Positions 52,804 through 61,631 of a stretch of 64,000 nt of DNA are shown in pieces. Origin of the DNA: Fuerstiella sp041398845 (lineage in GTDB: Bacteria > Planctomycetota > Planctomycetia > Planctomycetales > Planctomycetaceae); contig JAWKTZ010000009.1 in assembly GCA_041398845.1 (NCBI GenBank), positions 310,001 to 374,000 on the forward strand, read 5' to 3'. The position numbers and the translations under genes are program-made. The notes beneath the pieces were generated by a model that worked only from the letters and a program-made list of their open reading frames with translations, did no database searches and was not told the origin of the DNA. How positions within the stretch are numbered: the stretch's first letter is position 1; each line of letters starts with the position of its first letter.

Positions 52804-54231
52804 ATGGGTTTTATTCAGTTCAGTATCGATGCTGACAATCTTGTCGTGGCGTCGGAAGTTTCAAAGGCGGACTTTGTCACCTTTGATGGTCGAGTGATCG
52901 CGGCAGATTCCACGATTCAGAATGGTCGCCTGACCTGCATTCGGTCACGGACGGACAGCAGCAAGCTGCGATTGCTGTGCGATCTGGACAATCGCCAGAC
53001 AGTTGTGCATTCCACGTCGCTGCGGGAAACTCAGGCACCCTATCCTCTGGAGCTTGAACTGGCTCGAGGCGAACTGTCGCGACTGCGCAACATTCATGCG
53101 TTGTGGACCGGAGCCGGTCTCAGATCGAACGAAACGCTCAATCACACCATTGTGGCCGCTCATGATGCCTTTCGCGTGGCCATTTTCAATGACAAGCAAT
53201 CGTCCGAAGCGGCCGTGCAGGCCATTCGACATACTCAGGCGGCCATCGCCCTGCTGGTCACCGAATACACCAAACAGCGAATCGCCTTTCGCCAGTTGCG
53301 CATGCCGCACTTTCCGATTTCCGTCGGTTGCCGACTGACCGAACCACCCGCCAATGCGGACGCGTTCATGAAAGCCTTCAGCGGCGTGCTCATCAAGACT
53401 CGCTGGCGGGAACTGGAACCGGAGGACGGCGATTATCAATGGGACAAGCTGGACGAACTGGTCGACTGGACCACGTCCAACGGGATGTTCTGTATCGGCG
53501 GCCCGCTGCTGGATCTGTCGTCCGACTGCTTTCCGGAATGGATCGCACCATGGAAGGGCGACCTGAGAAATCTGCAGAGCTTCACGTCGGATTTTGTTGA
53601 AACCGTTGTCAGCCGTTATGTTGGACGCATTCGCCACTGGGAAGTGGTGTGTGGTCCCAATTCCGGGGGATCCAACGGACTGTCCGAAGAAGATCGACTG
53701 AACCTGATTGTGCGTGCGATTGATGCGGCTCAGGAAGTCGATGAGCAGATTCAGATCAGTCTGAGAATCATTCAGCCGTGGGGGGAATACCTGAGTCGGA
53801 CGGACAACCGCCTCGCTCCGATCCAGTTTGTGGATACTCTGCGGCGCAGCGGAGCCAAGTTGTCCGAGGTCAACCTGGATCTGCGATTCGGCACGGGCGA
53901 ACTGCACAGTCTTCAGCGAGACATGCTCAACGTGTCGCAACTTCTGGACCATTGGTCCATGCTTCAGCTTCCCCTGAACATCATGGCGGCTCTGCCGGAA
54001 ACCGCCAGCGAAGCTCTGAACAGCAGCGTCTACGAACTGGTGGCATGGCAGACGGAACTGATGGAACAGTTGATGTTGATGTGTCTTTCCAAAGAGCGAG
54101 TCACCGGGTTCTACTGTCTGAACTGGGCCGATCGCACAGTCACCGACCAGCCACTGGTCGATCCGCAAGGCAACCTGCATCCGGTGGTCAGAAAAATTGC
54201 CGAACTGGAACAATCGCACTGGCCGGTGTGA
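52804..54231 (+). CDS. GH10-like TIM-barrel protein lacking catalytic glutamates
   Basis: A 475-residue protein; ATG 52804 (MGFIQFSID) is preferred to ATG 52777. The first 170 residues form a beta-rich domain, and residues about 180-470 follow the GH10 xylanase pattern: FSGVLIKTRWRELEPEDGDY and QWDKLDELVDWTTSNGMFCI match the family, and IRHWEVVCGP stands where GH10 has W[DE]VVNE. The acid/base Glu is replaced (CG instead of NE), and the region LPLNIMAALPE, where the nucleophile Glu of ITELDI should lie, has Ala. It is therefore probably not an active xylanase; carbohydrate binding is possible. Confidence 0.72.
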   Translation: MGFIQFSIDADNLVVASEVSKADFVTFDGRVIAADSTIQNGRLTCIRSRTDSSKLRLLCDLDNRQTVVHSTSLRETQAPYPLELELARGELSRLRNIHALWTGAGLRSNETLNHTIVAAHDAFRVAIFNDKQSSEAAVQAIRHTQAAIALLVTEYTKQRIAFRQLRMPHFPISVGCRLTEPPANADAFMKAFSGVLIKTRWRELEPEDGDYQWDKLDELVDWTTSNGMFCIGGPLLDLSSDCFPEWIAPWKGDLRNLQSFTSDFVETVVSRYVGRIRHWEVVCGPNSGGSNGLSEEDRLNLIVRAIDAAQEVDEQIQISLRIIQPWGEYLSRTDNRLAPIQFVDTLRRSGAKLSEVNLDLRFGTGELHSLQRDMLNVSQLLDHWSMLQLPLNIMAALPETASEALNSSVYELVAWQTELMEQLMLMCLSKERVTGFYCLNWADRTVTDQPLVDPQGNLHPVVRKIAELEQSHWPV

Positions 54232-54406
54232 ATCACCCGGACAGTTTACCGAACCGTTCCCGGGACAGGGAATCGACGTCGGCGGCGCCCCGGAATTGCA
54301 GAATCTTCTGACAGTGTTGCTCAAAACCAGGACGCCGGATGTGTTTTTCGCTGGCAAGCCGCTTTGTCTCTTCGCACGATTGCGAAGATTTGATACTGCA
54401 CACCCA

Positions 54407-54687
54407 AGGCGATCTGAAAAACACAGTTTGTTTCACCCTGTTTAACCCCAATATCGTTCAAGATGTCGTGGGAGTCGCCGGACTTCCCGCAAAAACACAG
54501 GGATCTCTGGCGAGATCCACTACATTATTCCCGTTCTTTGAACGCTATTGTGTTTAACCCGACTCGGAGGGGAGGCGCTCCTGGAGCGGAGGCGCTCCGG
54601 GTCGCCAGAACCGCCTCCCCTCCGGGTCGGGTTAAACGTCAAAGACTCTTCACGGCGTTAGGCTGTCCCTTATTCGGATCATCTCTG
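54407..54687. repeat. Family C modular palindromic repeat, copy C4
   Basis: Left end aggcgatctgaaaaacac and right end cggatcatctct are degraded family A-like ends. Inside lie gtttaaccccaatatcgttcaa, a B-like palindrome at 54465-54523 (gtcgtgggagtcgccgga ... ctggcgagatccactac), and a large palindrome gtttaacccgactcggag ... tccgggtcgggttaaac with an extra gcgctcctggagcggaggcgctcc hairpin in its centre. The outer partner cacggcgtta lies at 54651. It fills the gap before the epimerase gene; the remaining 54232-54406 shows no gene I can support. Confidence 0.83.
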
Positions 54688-54730
54688 ACATTTTTCACAA
54701 ATATATTCGGTTGAGCACATTTCGGAGCAC

Positions 54731-55693
54731 ATGATGAGACTGTTGGTAACGGGGGGAGCGGGATTCATTGGCAGTCATATTGCCGACAAGGCGCTGGGCA
54801 AAGGCTGGACGGTTGCCGTGATGGACAATCTTGTTTCAGGACGCCGTGAGAATGTGCCCACTGGGGCAACGTTCTTCGAAGTCGACATTCGCGACCGGGC
54901 GGCAGTTGATCAGGCCTTCGCCGATTTCCAACCTACGGCCGTCAGTCATCAGGCCGCTCAGGCCAGCGTTGCCGTCAGCGTTCGTGAACCTCAGATGGAC
55001 GCCGACGTCAACATTCTCGGTTCGCTGAATCTCCTGACCGCCTCGGTCGCTCACAACGTGCAGCGGCTGATCTTTGCGAGTACCGGGGGGGCAATTTACG
55101 GGGAAGTGCCGGACGGTGTCCGCGCCGGAGTCGATTTTTCGCCTGTGCCGATCAGCCCCTATGCGTGCAGCAAGTTTGCGGTGGAAAAGTATCTGGAATG
55201 TTTTCGGCGGGAACACGGCCTGAATTACACCGTGCTGCGTTATGCCAACGTCTACGGACCTCGCCAGGATCCTCATGGTGAAGCCGGCGTTGTGGCCATT
55301 TTCTGCAATCGCATTCTGGCCGGTGAAGCCATTCAGGTGAATGCGAAGCGGACCATCGGCGATGCCGGATGCATTCGCGACTATGTGTTCATCGAAGACG
55401 TTGCCGGTGCCAACATCGCGGCCATCGAAGGACGCATTCCCGATCCGATTCTGAATGTCGGTACCGGGCTTGAAACCACCACCACACAGCTCACCGAAAT
55501 CCTGCAGCAGCAACTGGGCAACACGGTGCCGGTTACGGCGAGTGCCAGACGCGCGGGGGATATCGAACGTTCGCTGCTGAACGCGGATCGTCTGGTCGAA
55601 CTGCTCGGGCCCGTTGTCGGCATTCACGAAGGATTGAAACAGACCGCCGACTGGTTTCAGGATCGCCTTGCTGCGTCATCAGGACAAGGCTGA
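54731..55693 (+). CDS. NAD-dependent sugar-nucleotide epimerase/dehydratase (GalE-like)
   Basis: A 320-residue extended short-chain dehydrogenase. TGGAGFIGSH (residues 7-16) binds NAD, AVMDNLVSGRRENVP gives the Asp that recognises NAD, FASTGGAIYGE carries the catalytic Ser/Thr, and SPYACSKFAVEKY holds Tyr144 and Lys148 of the YxxxK pair. LNYTVLRYANVYGPRQDPHG and CIRDYVFIEDVAGAN are typical of UDP-glucose 4-epimerases. It should interconvert UDP-sugars for envelope glycans. A second ATG lies one codon downstream. The next gene starts 15 bases after its stop. Confidence 0.92.
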   Translation: MMRLLVTGGAGFIGSHIADKALGKGWTVAVMDNLVSGRRENVPTGATFFEVDIRDRAAVDQAFADFQPTAVSHQAAQASVAVSVREPQMDADVNILGSLNLLTASVAHNVQRLIFASTGGAIYGEVPDGVRAGVDFSPVPISPYACSKFAVEKYLECFRREHGLNYTVLRYANVYGPRQDPHGEAGVVAIFCNRILAGEAIQVNAKRTIGDAGCIRDYVFIEDVAGANIAAIEGRIPDPILNVGTGLETTTTQLTEILQQQLGNTVPVTASARRAGDIERSLLNADRLVELLGPVVGIHEGLKQTADWFQDRLAASSGQG

Positions 55694-55708
55694 GTCTGCC
55701 AGGTGGCA

Positions 55709-56482
55709 ATGTCTGAAATCCAACTTCTGGTGTCTGTTCGCAACGCTGCTGAAGCCAGCGTCGCGTTGGCCGGCGGTGCGGACATCATCGACGTCAAAGA
55801 TCCCGACAGCGGACCGCTCGGCTTTGCAGGCAGTCAAAGAATCCGCGACGTTGTGACGATCATTGATCGACGTGCGCCGGTGTCGGCCGCGCTGGGAGAA
55901 TGTGTCGACTGGTGTGACCAGGATGCAACCGCATTCGCAGGTCTGTCGTTTCTGAAGCTCGGTCTGGCAGGCATGACGCAGCAGACAGACTGGATTGGTA
56001 TGTGGACGCAGGTTCGCAACCGGATTGACGATCCGCATTCCGGTGACCGACGTCTGAGTGACCTTCCGCCGCGCGCGGCATGGGTGGCAGTGGCCTATGC
56101 GGATGCCGATCGAGCGTCCGCACCGACGGCGTGGTCTGTGCTGGAAGCTGCTGTTGAATCAAAGTGCGCGATTCTGCTGGTGGACACGTTTGTCAAGGAC
56201 GGGCGCGGAACATTGCACTGGATGAATGAAACGGAACTGCGGAAGCTCAGACAGGCGGCTCATGAGCACGGATTGTCGTTCGTTCTGGCGGGTCAACTTG
56301 GCGAACGCGACCTGCCGAAGATTCAAAAGATCCGGCCGGATGTCTTTGCTGTTCGAGGAGCCGTTTGTGAAGGGCACGAACGGCGAGCAACAATCTGTGG
56401 AAGAAAAGTGCGAACGTTGCGAGAGCATTTGAATGGCCCTTCGCAGGATTCGACGGATCTGATTCGATCAGGCCCGGACTGA
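55709..56482 (+). CDS. (5-formylfuran-3-yl)methyl phosphate synthase-like protein (MfnB family)
   Basis: A 257-residue TIM-barrel protein of the MfnB (DUF556) family, which condenses two glyceraldehyde-3-phosphate molecules into the furan precursor of methanofuran. Visible motifs are QLLVSVRNAAEASVALAGGA, DIIDVKDPDSGPLG (the Schiff-base Lys), VAVAYADADRA and LLVDTFVKDGRGTLHW (second Lys), then FVLAGQLGERDLPKI and DVFAVRGAVCEG. In methylotrophic proteobacteria and planctomycetes the C1 pathway uses a methanofuran analogue, so this is expected. ATG 55709 is preferred to GTG 55703. It lies directly after the epimerase and is probably cotranscribed. Confidence 0.88.
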   Translation: MSEIQLLVSVRNAAEASVALAGGADIIDVKDPDSGPLGFAGSQRIRDVVTIIDRRAPVSAALGECVDWCDQDATAFAGLSFLKLGLAGMTQQTDWIGMWTQVRNRIDDPHSGDRRLSDLPPRAAWVAVAYADADRASAPTAWSVLEAAVESKCAILLVDTFVKDGRGTLHWMNETELRKLRQAAHEHGLSFVLAGQLGERDLPKIQKIRPDVFAVRGAVCEGHERRATICGRKVRTLREHLNGPSQDSTDLIRSGPD

Positions 56483-56564
56483 TGCTGGCCCGGACGGACT
56501 GACACATCTCTGCTGAAGGCGAACCTGAAACGTCTGAGACTGCCGACTCACTCTCCGAAATAAA

Positions 56565-56804
56565 TGCAACGCGTTTTCCATCCAGCGGAAGCTCCAGTCA
56601 ACCCGCCAGTCTTGGCTGGAGCTGGATCGCTGCGAATGGATCGCGAAGCACTCGAACATCTGTTTACTGGAAACCGGGAAAACACGCCTGGCGATTTCAC
56701 TGTCTGCAGCGGCCCGTCGTCAGGGACTCCGTGTTCGAATCTTCACAGCCGCCGCCCTGGTCAATCTGGATCGATCGCTTGTCATTCTGCCCGAGCCACA
56801 ATGA
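56565..56804 (+). pseudogene. Remnant of IS21-type IstB ATPase
   Basis: One frame ending at TGA 56802-56804 reads RCEWIAKHSNICLLETGKTR followed by LAISLSAAARRQGLRVRIFT and AAALVNL. This matches the IstB helper ATPase (EWI..H.N..LLGPPGTGKTHLAIAL....C..G..VRF.TAAALVN). The Walker A loop GPPGTGKT has shrunk to ETGKT and the gene stops soon after; the rest of IstB and the IstA transposase are not visible. It is a decayed IS21-family fragment. Confidence 0.72.
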
Positions 56805-57036
56805 ACAATCAGCCTTCTTTAACAATTTTGGGCCGCTGAGTACCACATGGTGCGCGCGTCATTTGCAAATTCCGAGCGGCAGCTCGTATGGGCTGCTGGG
56901 CCTCCCCGCGTCAGGAGAAGGGATAACTGGCGCCTCAGAGATCATTATTCCCTGAGCCCGTCAAGCGTCGTTTGGGACGTCGTCGGTTGGAGCTGTTGCT
57001 CCGTGCTCCGCGAGGATCATTTGAAAGTCGGCATTC

Positions 57037-57369
57037 TTAGCGGTCGACGGCGGGCCGGGTCACGTGAGTGTCACGGATATCAAGTTCCACCAGTTCCAGC
57101 TCAGTAAGTCGCATCAGATGTTCGTCCTTCATGGGAAGTCCGCGCAGCTTCAGATCACCACCTTCGCCTTCAAGTCTTGCCAGTCCCAGATCAAGCACCT
57201 TGATCGTGCCGTCCCGAGTCAGCATCGGCTTGGCCGGTTTGATATCCCGATGGACGATGCCGACGGCATGCAGAGCACTCAGGCCCAGCGCTGCCTGCCG
57301 GATGAGTTCACAGCAGATCGGAACGCTCGGGCGAAGTGGCATTCCAGGGCAGGCCGCCGTCGGACTCAA
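57037..57369 (-). pseudogene. Remnant of planctomycete Ser/Thr kinase joined to a leucine-rich-repeat tail
   Basis: A frame of 110 residues reads ELIRQAALGLSALHAVGIVH, then RDIKPAKPMLTRDGTIKVLD and LGLARLEGEGGD, the catalytic loop (HRDIKP..) and DLG-type metal motif (usually DFG) of bacterial Hanks-type kinases. Right after this the text turns into LRGLPMKDEHLMRLTELELV and ELDIRDTHVT, a planctomycete leucine-rich repeat. The N-lobe, the activation segment and everything after are missing. This looks like a deletion that joined two parts of a kinase or LRR gene. Confidence 0.7.
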
Positions 57370-57539
57370 CTTGATCCCTTTTGATCCCTTTACAACGTGT
57401 CGAAGAAAGGACGCATTATCACAAATGAGCAGCTCTGAGCGGTCGGGTGAATCTTCTTGACTTGTGATGTTCCTCTGGTCAATATCCCCGCGCAGCGATG
57501 TTGCTGCCGTCCGTTTTCTACCTTTTCAGGACACGCTAT

Positions 57540-58508
57540 ATGAAGAAAGCTCGTCGTCAATCCGGGTTTACGCTGATCGAACTGCTGGTGGTTATTGCCA
57601 TCATTGCTATCCTAATCGCGCTTTTGCTTCCTGCCGTCCAGCAGGCCCGAGAAGCCGCCCGACGAACTCAGTGCAAAAACAATCTGAAGCAATTTGGACT
57701 CGCGATGCATAATTACCACGACACCCACAGGGTGTTTCCCGTCGGAATTATTGGTCGACCGGGAGGTGCTGGTTGGTCCACACAATGCAGCGTCATGTCA
57801 AACGGCGTCGCTCTGCCCAATAATGATTACCGATCATGGGGCTGGGGAACATTTATTCTGCCATTCCTGGATCAGGCACCTTTGTACAACATCCTGAAAC
57901 CTGATGGATGTCGGATGCCGGATGCGACGTCGCCGTTCGGAGGCCAGAATCTGCTGTCAGAGCCTGTGGTTGCGTTTCGGTGCCCATCGGACGTTGGAGC
58001 CGCGATCAATCACTTTCATCAGAACTACACCGCCAGCAATTACCCGGTCAATGAGCGGATTTGCGATGTCAATTCCAAGGTCAGCATCCGAGACATTCTG
58101 GACGGGACCAGCAACACGCTGCTGATCGGCGAGCGAGCCTTGCGACGAGATCCCGCCGGACTTCGCCAGACCGGTGCCATTGTCTGGGGCCGTAGTAACA
58201 ACACGGACGCCGCGTGGAAGTTTCGAGTCAACTGGCCGATCAACGTCGCCAATCCAAACACATCGAACTCCGGCATCGCTGGAGATGCCGGGTGCTTCCG
58301 GCACAACATGAGCAGCCAGCATGAAGGCGGAGCTCAGTTCCTGATGTGCGATGGTGCCGTTCGCTTCATCAGCGAAAACATTGCTCATAACGCTGCTGCT
58401 GGCAGCACGACGACCTGCGTTGGGATGAATCCCAATCAGGCAGGAGCAGGGTTTGTCATGCAGAACCTGTTTTTCCCGGATGACGGCAATACGGTCGGAG
58501 AATTCTAG
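57540..58508 (+). CDS. DUF1559 protein with pilin-like N-terminus (third cassette)
   Basis: A 322-residue DUF1559 protein. ATG 57540 gives the short leader MKKARRQSG before FTLIELLVVIAIIAILIALL, then LPAVQQAREAARRTQCKNNL and KQFGLAMHNYHDTHRVFPVG. The C-terminus has HEGGAQFLMCDGAVRFISEN. The protein is nearly identical to the copy at 22.7 kb over the first 50 residues and diverges afterwards. The partner lipoprotein gene starts about 390 bases later, a larger gap than in the other two cassettes, and a hairpin terminator lies in between. Confidence 0.93.
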   Translation: MKKARRQSGFTLIELLVVIAIIAILIALLLPAVQQAREAARRTQCKNNLKQFGLAMHNYHDTHRVFPVGIIGRPGGAGWSTQCSVMSNGVALPNNDYRSWGWGTFILPFLDQAPLYNILKPDGCRMPDATSPFGGQNLLSEPVVAFRCPSDVGAAINHFHQNYTASNYPVNERICDVNSKVSIRDILDGTSNTLLIGERALRRDPAGLRQTGAIVWGRSNNTDAAWKFRVNWPINVANPNTSNSGIAGDAGCFRHNMSSQHEGGAQFLMCDGAVRFISENIAHNAAAGSTTTCVGMNPNQAGAGFVMQNLFFPDDGNTVGEF

Positions 58509-58901
58509 CTGGATCGCAACATATTCCCTCGCTGACGCTTCGGGTTACAAAACGTGCGAACCCGGCGCTGTCCAACTCGTCTGAACACTGTCGATCACTC
58601 CGCGTTCAAGTCACTGCTGTGTGGACGTGAATCGACTTTGGTCAGCCGGACTTCAGGTCCCCAGGCACCAGTGTTACGTCGTCAGAGACACTGGTGCCTT
58701 GTCTTTCGGAGGAGCATTGCGCAACCATTCCCCTCCGACCGCATCTGTTCAGATGCCACTGCGGCACTGCAATCGGACACTGCAAGGATCACAGATCGAT
58801 TGTCTTCTGTGTGACGGCATGGTCTGAGTGTTTCGGTGCTGGCCGTTATCGACGGCCTCATACTCTCCCCAATCCACTTTGATCGTTTGGTTAGATTACA
58901 C
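58509..58901. other. Gap inside the third cassette, with a hairpin terminator
   Basis: About 390 bases without a recognisable gene. The hairpin at 58663-58706 is the only clear structure. Confidence 0.4.
58663..58706 (+). terminator. Likely terminator after third DUF1559 gene
   Basis: A perfect 12-base stem aggcaccagtgt / acactggtgcct with a 13-base loop, followed by tgtcttt. It lies about 155 bases after the DUF1559 stop and would separate that gene from the lipoprotein gene. Confidence 0.65.
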
Positions 58902-59345
58902 ATGAGTTCATCACGATTTGTCTGGCTGAGTCTGGCCGTTCTGTTCCTTTGCACAACTGTCTCCGGCTGCGGCGGCGCCCCGGCTTATGAAGGTGCAACT
59001 CGTTATGCGGTGACCGGGAATGTGACATTCGACGGCGAACCGATTAACGGAGGGATGATCTCCTTTATCCCGGAGAACGACAAGCTGAACCCTTCCGGTG
59101 GTCCGATCGAAAACGGAGCGTATTCAATCCCTGCGGAGAAAGGTCCGAACGAGGGTACCTACCGAGTTGCCATCTACTGGCACAAGCCGACCGGTGAACA
59201 GATCAAGGACAGCGATACGGGCGAGATGATCGACGCGGTCAAACAGGTCGTGCCGGCTCGCTTCAATGACGGCACGGAGCTGCAGGCGACCATCACTGCC
59301 GATGCGGCTGCTGCCGGGATGAATTATGATGTGACTTCCAAGTGA
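58902..59345 (+). CDS. Small lipoprotein of carboxypeptidase-regulatory type (third cassette)
   Basis: A 147-residue protein. ATG 58902 gives a lipoprotein signal MSSSRFVWLSLAVLFLCTTV with lipobox VSGC. The mature part has YAVTGNVTFDGEPINGGMIS and FIPENDKLNPSGGPIENGAY, the same fold as the lipoproteins at 23.8 and 33.3 kb. It follows the third DUF1559 gene but is separated by a terminator, so it may have its own promoter. Function unknown. Confidence 0.84.
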   Translation: MSSSRFVWLSLAVLFLCTTVSGCGGAPAYEGATRYAVTGNVTFDGEPINGGMISFIPENDKLNPSGGPIENGAYSIPAEKGPNEGTYRVAIYWHKPTGEQIKDSDTGEMIDAVKQVVPARFNDGTELQATITADAAAAGMNYDVTSK

Positions 59346-59380
59346 TTTCTGAACATCGTGTGATCTGAACATGTCGTTGT

Positions 59381-59405
59381 CGGGGCGGTTTTTTACACCG
59401 CCCCG
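59381..59405. terminator. GC-rich hairpin between convergent genes
   Basis: Stem cggggcggt / accgccccg with loop tttttac. It overlaps the stop codon of the minus-strand antiporter gene. There is no T-run outside the stem on either strand, so it is only a candidate terminator for the convergent pair. Confidence 0.4.
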
Positions 59406-61084
59406 CCGGGATTCCGGTCGGCCTGGTGCTGACCTGCCTGAATGGACGGGTCGGTTGTTTGAAGCCAGTGGGAAAGGTGTGTGGCAAGGGATTCGCCAAC
59501 CTGCTGTTCATCGCCGGTAATCACATCCGCTCCGGCGATCTTGAAGTCATCCTGAAACACTTCGTAGCGTGTGCGAACGATCGTATGCACGTGCGGTGAG
59601 TGACTGCGGATCTGGCTTAGAACGGTCAGAGCCGATTTGTGGTGGGGAATGGTAATCACCACGACTTTGCATTCCGCCAGGCGAGCGTGTTCGAGGACTT
59701 CGTTTTGAGTCGCGTCGCCCACTTCGGCATGGAAGCCCAGGTGCTGAGCCACCTGCACACCGGCATGGTTCAGGTCCAGCACGGTAACTCGCAGGTGACT
59801 GTCCACCAGCGCCCGAGACGCGATCTGTCCGGCCGGACCAAAACCGATGATCACAACATCCGGTGGTTCGGCGCGAACGTGTGCGGATGATCCATCGCCG
59901 TCCGATGATCGCATGGCTCTTGCCATCCAATCGCCCAGACGCGGTGCCATCGGAACCAGAACCGCGCTCAGAAAAAACGACACGATCGCGGCTGAGACAA
60001 TTAAAGCATACGTTGCTTCGGTCACAACTCCACTGGTTCGACCGATCGTCCCCAGCACAAACGCGAATTCGCCGATCTGAGCAAGGCAGACTCCTGTCGC
60101 AAACGCCACTCGGGTAGTCTGTCCCAGGAGAGCAAACAGAGCCCAGATAACGGCCAGCTTTCCCAGAGTGATCATGCCCACGACGACTGCGACGATGTGC
60201 GCGTTTTTCACGATCCAGAGCGGATCCGCAACCATTCCGGCGGCTCCAAAGAACAGGGTCAGCAACACGACCTGCAGCGGAGAGACGTCCGCTCGAATCT
60301 GAGTGGCAAACGCGGAACTGCCCAGCAGCATGCCGGCAACAAACGCTCCCAGAGCCGGGGAAATTCCGACTGCGTGCGACGCCCATGCCGATCCCAGCCC
60401 CGTCACCACGGCGAACAGGACGGTCAATTCGCGGTTGCGATGCAGCGTGAGCGTTCCCAGTGCCAGGACCGCCACTTTGTTCAACAGGAACAGCGCGGTG
60501 ATCAGGCCACCGGCCATCATCAGCAGCCGGGCGATGTTCCATGCAATCTGGTCGGCCTGACCTTCGCCGCCAAGAATGGTCATCAGCAGGGCTAGCGGAA
60601 CGACTGCCATATCCTGAGTCAGCAGCACTCCAAGACTGTTGTTGCCGTGAGGCATCTCCATCTCGCTGCGTTCCATGAGAATTCGCAGCACAACCGCTGT
60701 GCTGCTGAGCGCAACCATGGCTCCGAGTGCGATCGCTTCCCGCGCGGGGAGGCCGAACAACTTCGCTCCGGCATAGCCCAGAGCAATCGTCACGCCAATC
60801 TGTGCGACTCCGCCAAGGATCGGCTTCGCGCCGAGCTTCCGGAGACGCGACACCGAGAATTCCAGTCCCAGGCTGAACAGCAGCAGGGCAACGCCCAGTT
60901 CCGCAATCGCTTCAATTTCCTGTTCGGAACCGACGGCATGAACACTGCCGGGACCGCCAAGCAGCATTCCGGCCAGCAGATAGCCAACGATCGGACTCTG
61001 CCGAAACCGCGAGAACACGCCTCCAAACAGAAGACAGGCTCCCAGCAGCACCACCACATCCCGCAATATTGTCCACAGATCCAT
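59393..61084 (-). CDS. CPA2-family cation/proton antiporter with TrkA-N (RCK) domain
   Basis: A 563-residue Kef/YbaL-type transporter. Residues about 1-395 hold 12 membrane helices, with PIVGYLLAGMLLGGPGSVHA, ELGVALLLFSLGLEFSVSRL and AMVALSSTAVVLRILMERSE typical of CPA2. Residues about 410-525 form a Rossmann RCK domain: DVVIIGFGPAGQIASRALVD, VTVLDLNHAGVQVAQHLGFH and EVGDATQNEVLEHARLAECK. It should exchange K+ or Na+ for H+ under nucleotide control. It is divergent from the NhaP-type gene, with repeats B4 and A5 between them. Confidence 0.92.
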   Translation of the reverse strand: MDLWTILRDVVVLLGACLLFGGVFSRFRQSPIVGYLLAGMLLGGPGSVHAVGSEQEIEAIAELGVALLLFSLGLEFSVSRLRKLGAKPILGGVAQIGVTIALGYAGAKLFGLPAREAIALGAMVALSSTAVVLRILMERSEMEMPHGNNSLGVLLTQDMAVVPLALLMTILGGEGQADQIAWNIARLLMMAGGLITALFLLNKVAVLALGTLTLHRNRELTVLFAVVTGLGSAWASHAVGISPALGAFVAGMLLGSSAFATQIRADVSPLQVVLLTLFFGAAGMVADPLWIVKNAHIVAVVVGMITLGKLAVIWALFALLGQTTRVAFATGVCLAQIGEFAFVLGTIGRTSGVVTEATYALIVSAAIVSFFLSAVLVPMAPRLGDWMARAMRSSDGDGSSAHVRAEPPDVVIIGFGPAGQIASRALVDSHLRVTVLDLNHAGVQVAQHLGFHAEVGDATQNEVLEHARLAECKVVVITIPHHKSALTVLSQIRSHSPHVHTIVRTRYEVFQDDFKIAGADVITGDEQQVGESLATHLSHWLQTTDPSIQAGQHQADRNPGGAV

Positions 61085-61404
61085 CTGTCGCTCACGCTCC
61101 AGTTCCGGTGTGATAATCTGAGCGGTGAAAATGCGTGGCAGGTCCCGCAGCGCCCGTCAATGTGTCGTGTGCCGTGATGATCGCCGCTGGCTGAGAGGTG
61201 TCAAGTGCGGCGCACGTGGATTGTTGAGCTCAGTCTGTGACTGAGCTCCCATGCCTGGTGAATTCCTGCTGCCATTGTCCGCGCCTGTGGTCTATGGTAC
61301 TCGTCCAGGTAAACTGGTGCGGCAGCGCCGTGAGACAGCAACATTCCGGCCTCTGCTGCTGGAGGTCGCCACGCCGAGCCATTGGAAGAAGGGGCCATTC
61401 CGTT

Positions 61405-61516
61405 AAGGAACGCTTCATCAATGGATGGGGTAGTGGATTTCGCCAGAAATCCTGTGAGAAGGGAATTCCGGCGAATCCCACGACAAGGTGCGCCAGTCAA
61501 TGATTGGCCGTTCCTA
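61405..61516. repeat. Family B palindromic repeat, copy B4
   Basis: Outer ends taaggaacgcttcatcaatg ... gattggccgttccta, inner palindrome gtagtggatttcgccaga ... ttccggcgaatcccacgac. It lies three bases before family A copy A5, in the gap between two divergent antiporter genes. The remaining part of that gap (61085-61404) shows no gene I can support. Confidence 0.87.
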
Positions 61517-61519
61517 GCT

Positions 61520-61620
61520 AGAGGCTATCTGAAAAGGGGTCTGACCCTCTCCGGGCAGCCGAAATGACTGCAATTTCACCGCCCTCCAAAGGGTCAGACC
61601 CCTTTTTCAGATAGCCTCTA
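61520..61620. repeat. Family A palindromic repeat, copy A5
   Basis: Arms agaggctatctgaaaagggg and complement, with the same asymmetric inner parts as A1 and A2. It ends 12 bases before the GTG start of the NhaP-type gene, so its right arm is the immediate leader of that gene. Confidence 0.88.
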
Positions 61621-61631
61621 AAACAGTTTCA

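Noticed and set aside
54233..54451. Minus-strand open frame of 72 codons after the GH10-like gene
   Set aside because: It runs into repeat C4 and shows no motif, signal peptide or ribosome binding site.
56564..56839. Plus-strand open frame of 91 codons as a gene
   Set aside because: The real signal (IstB-like sequence) is in another frame of the same strand; this frame is only an overlap.
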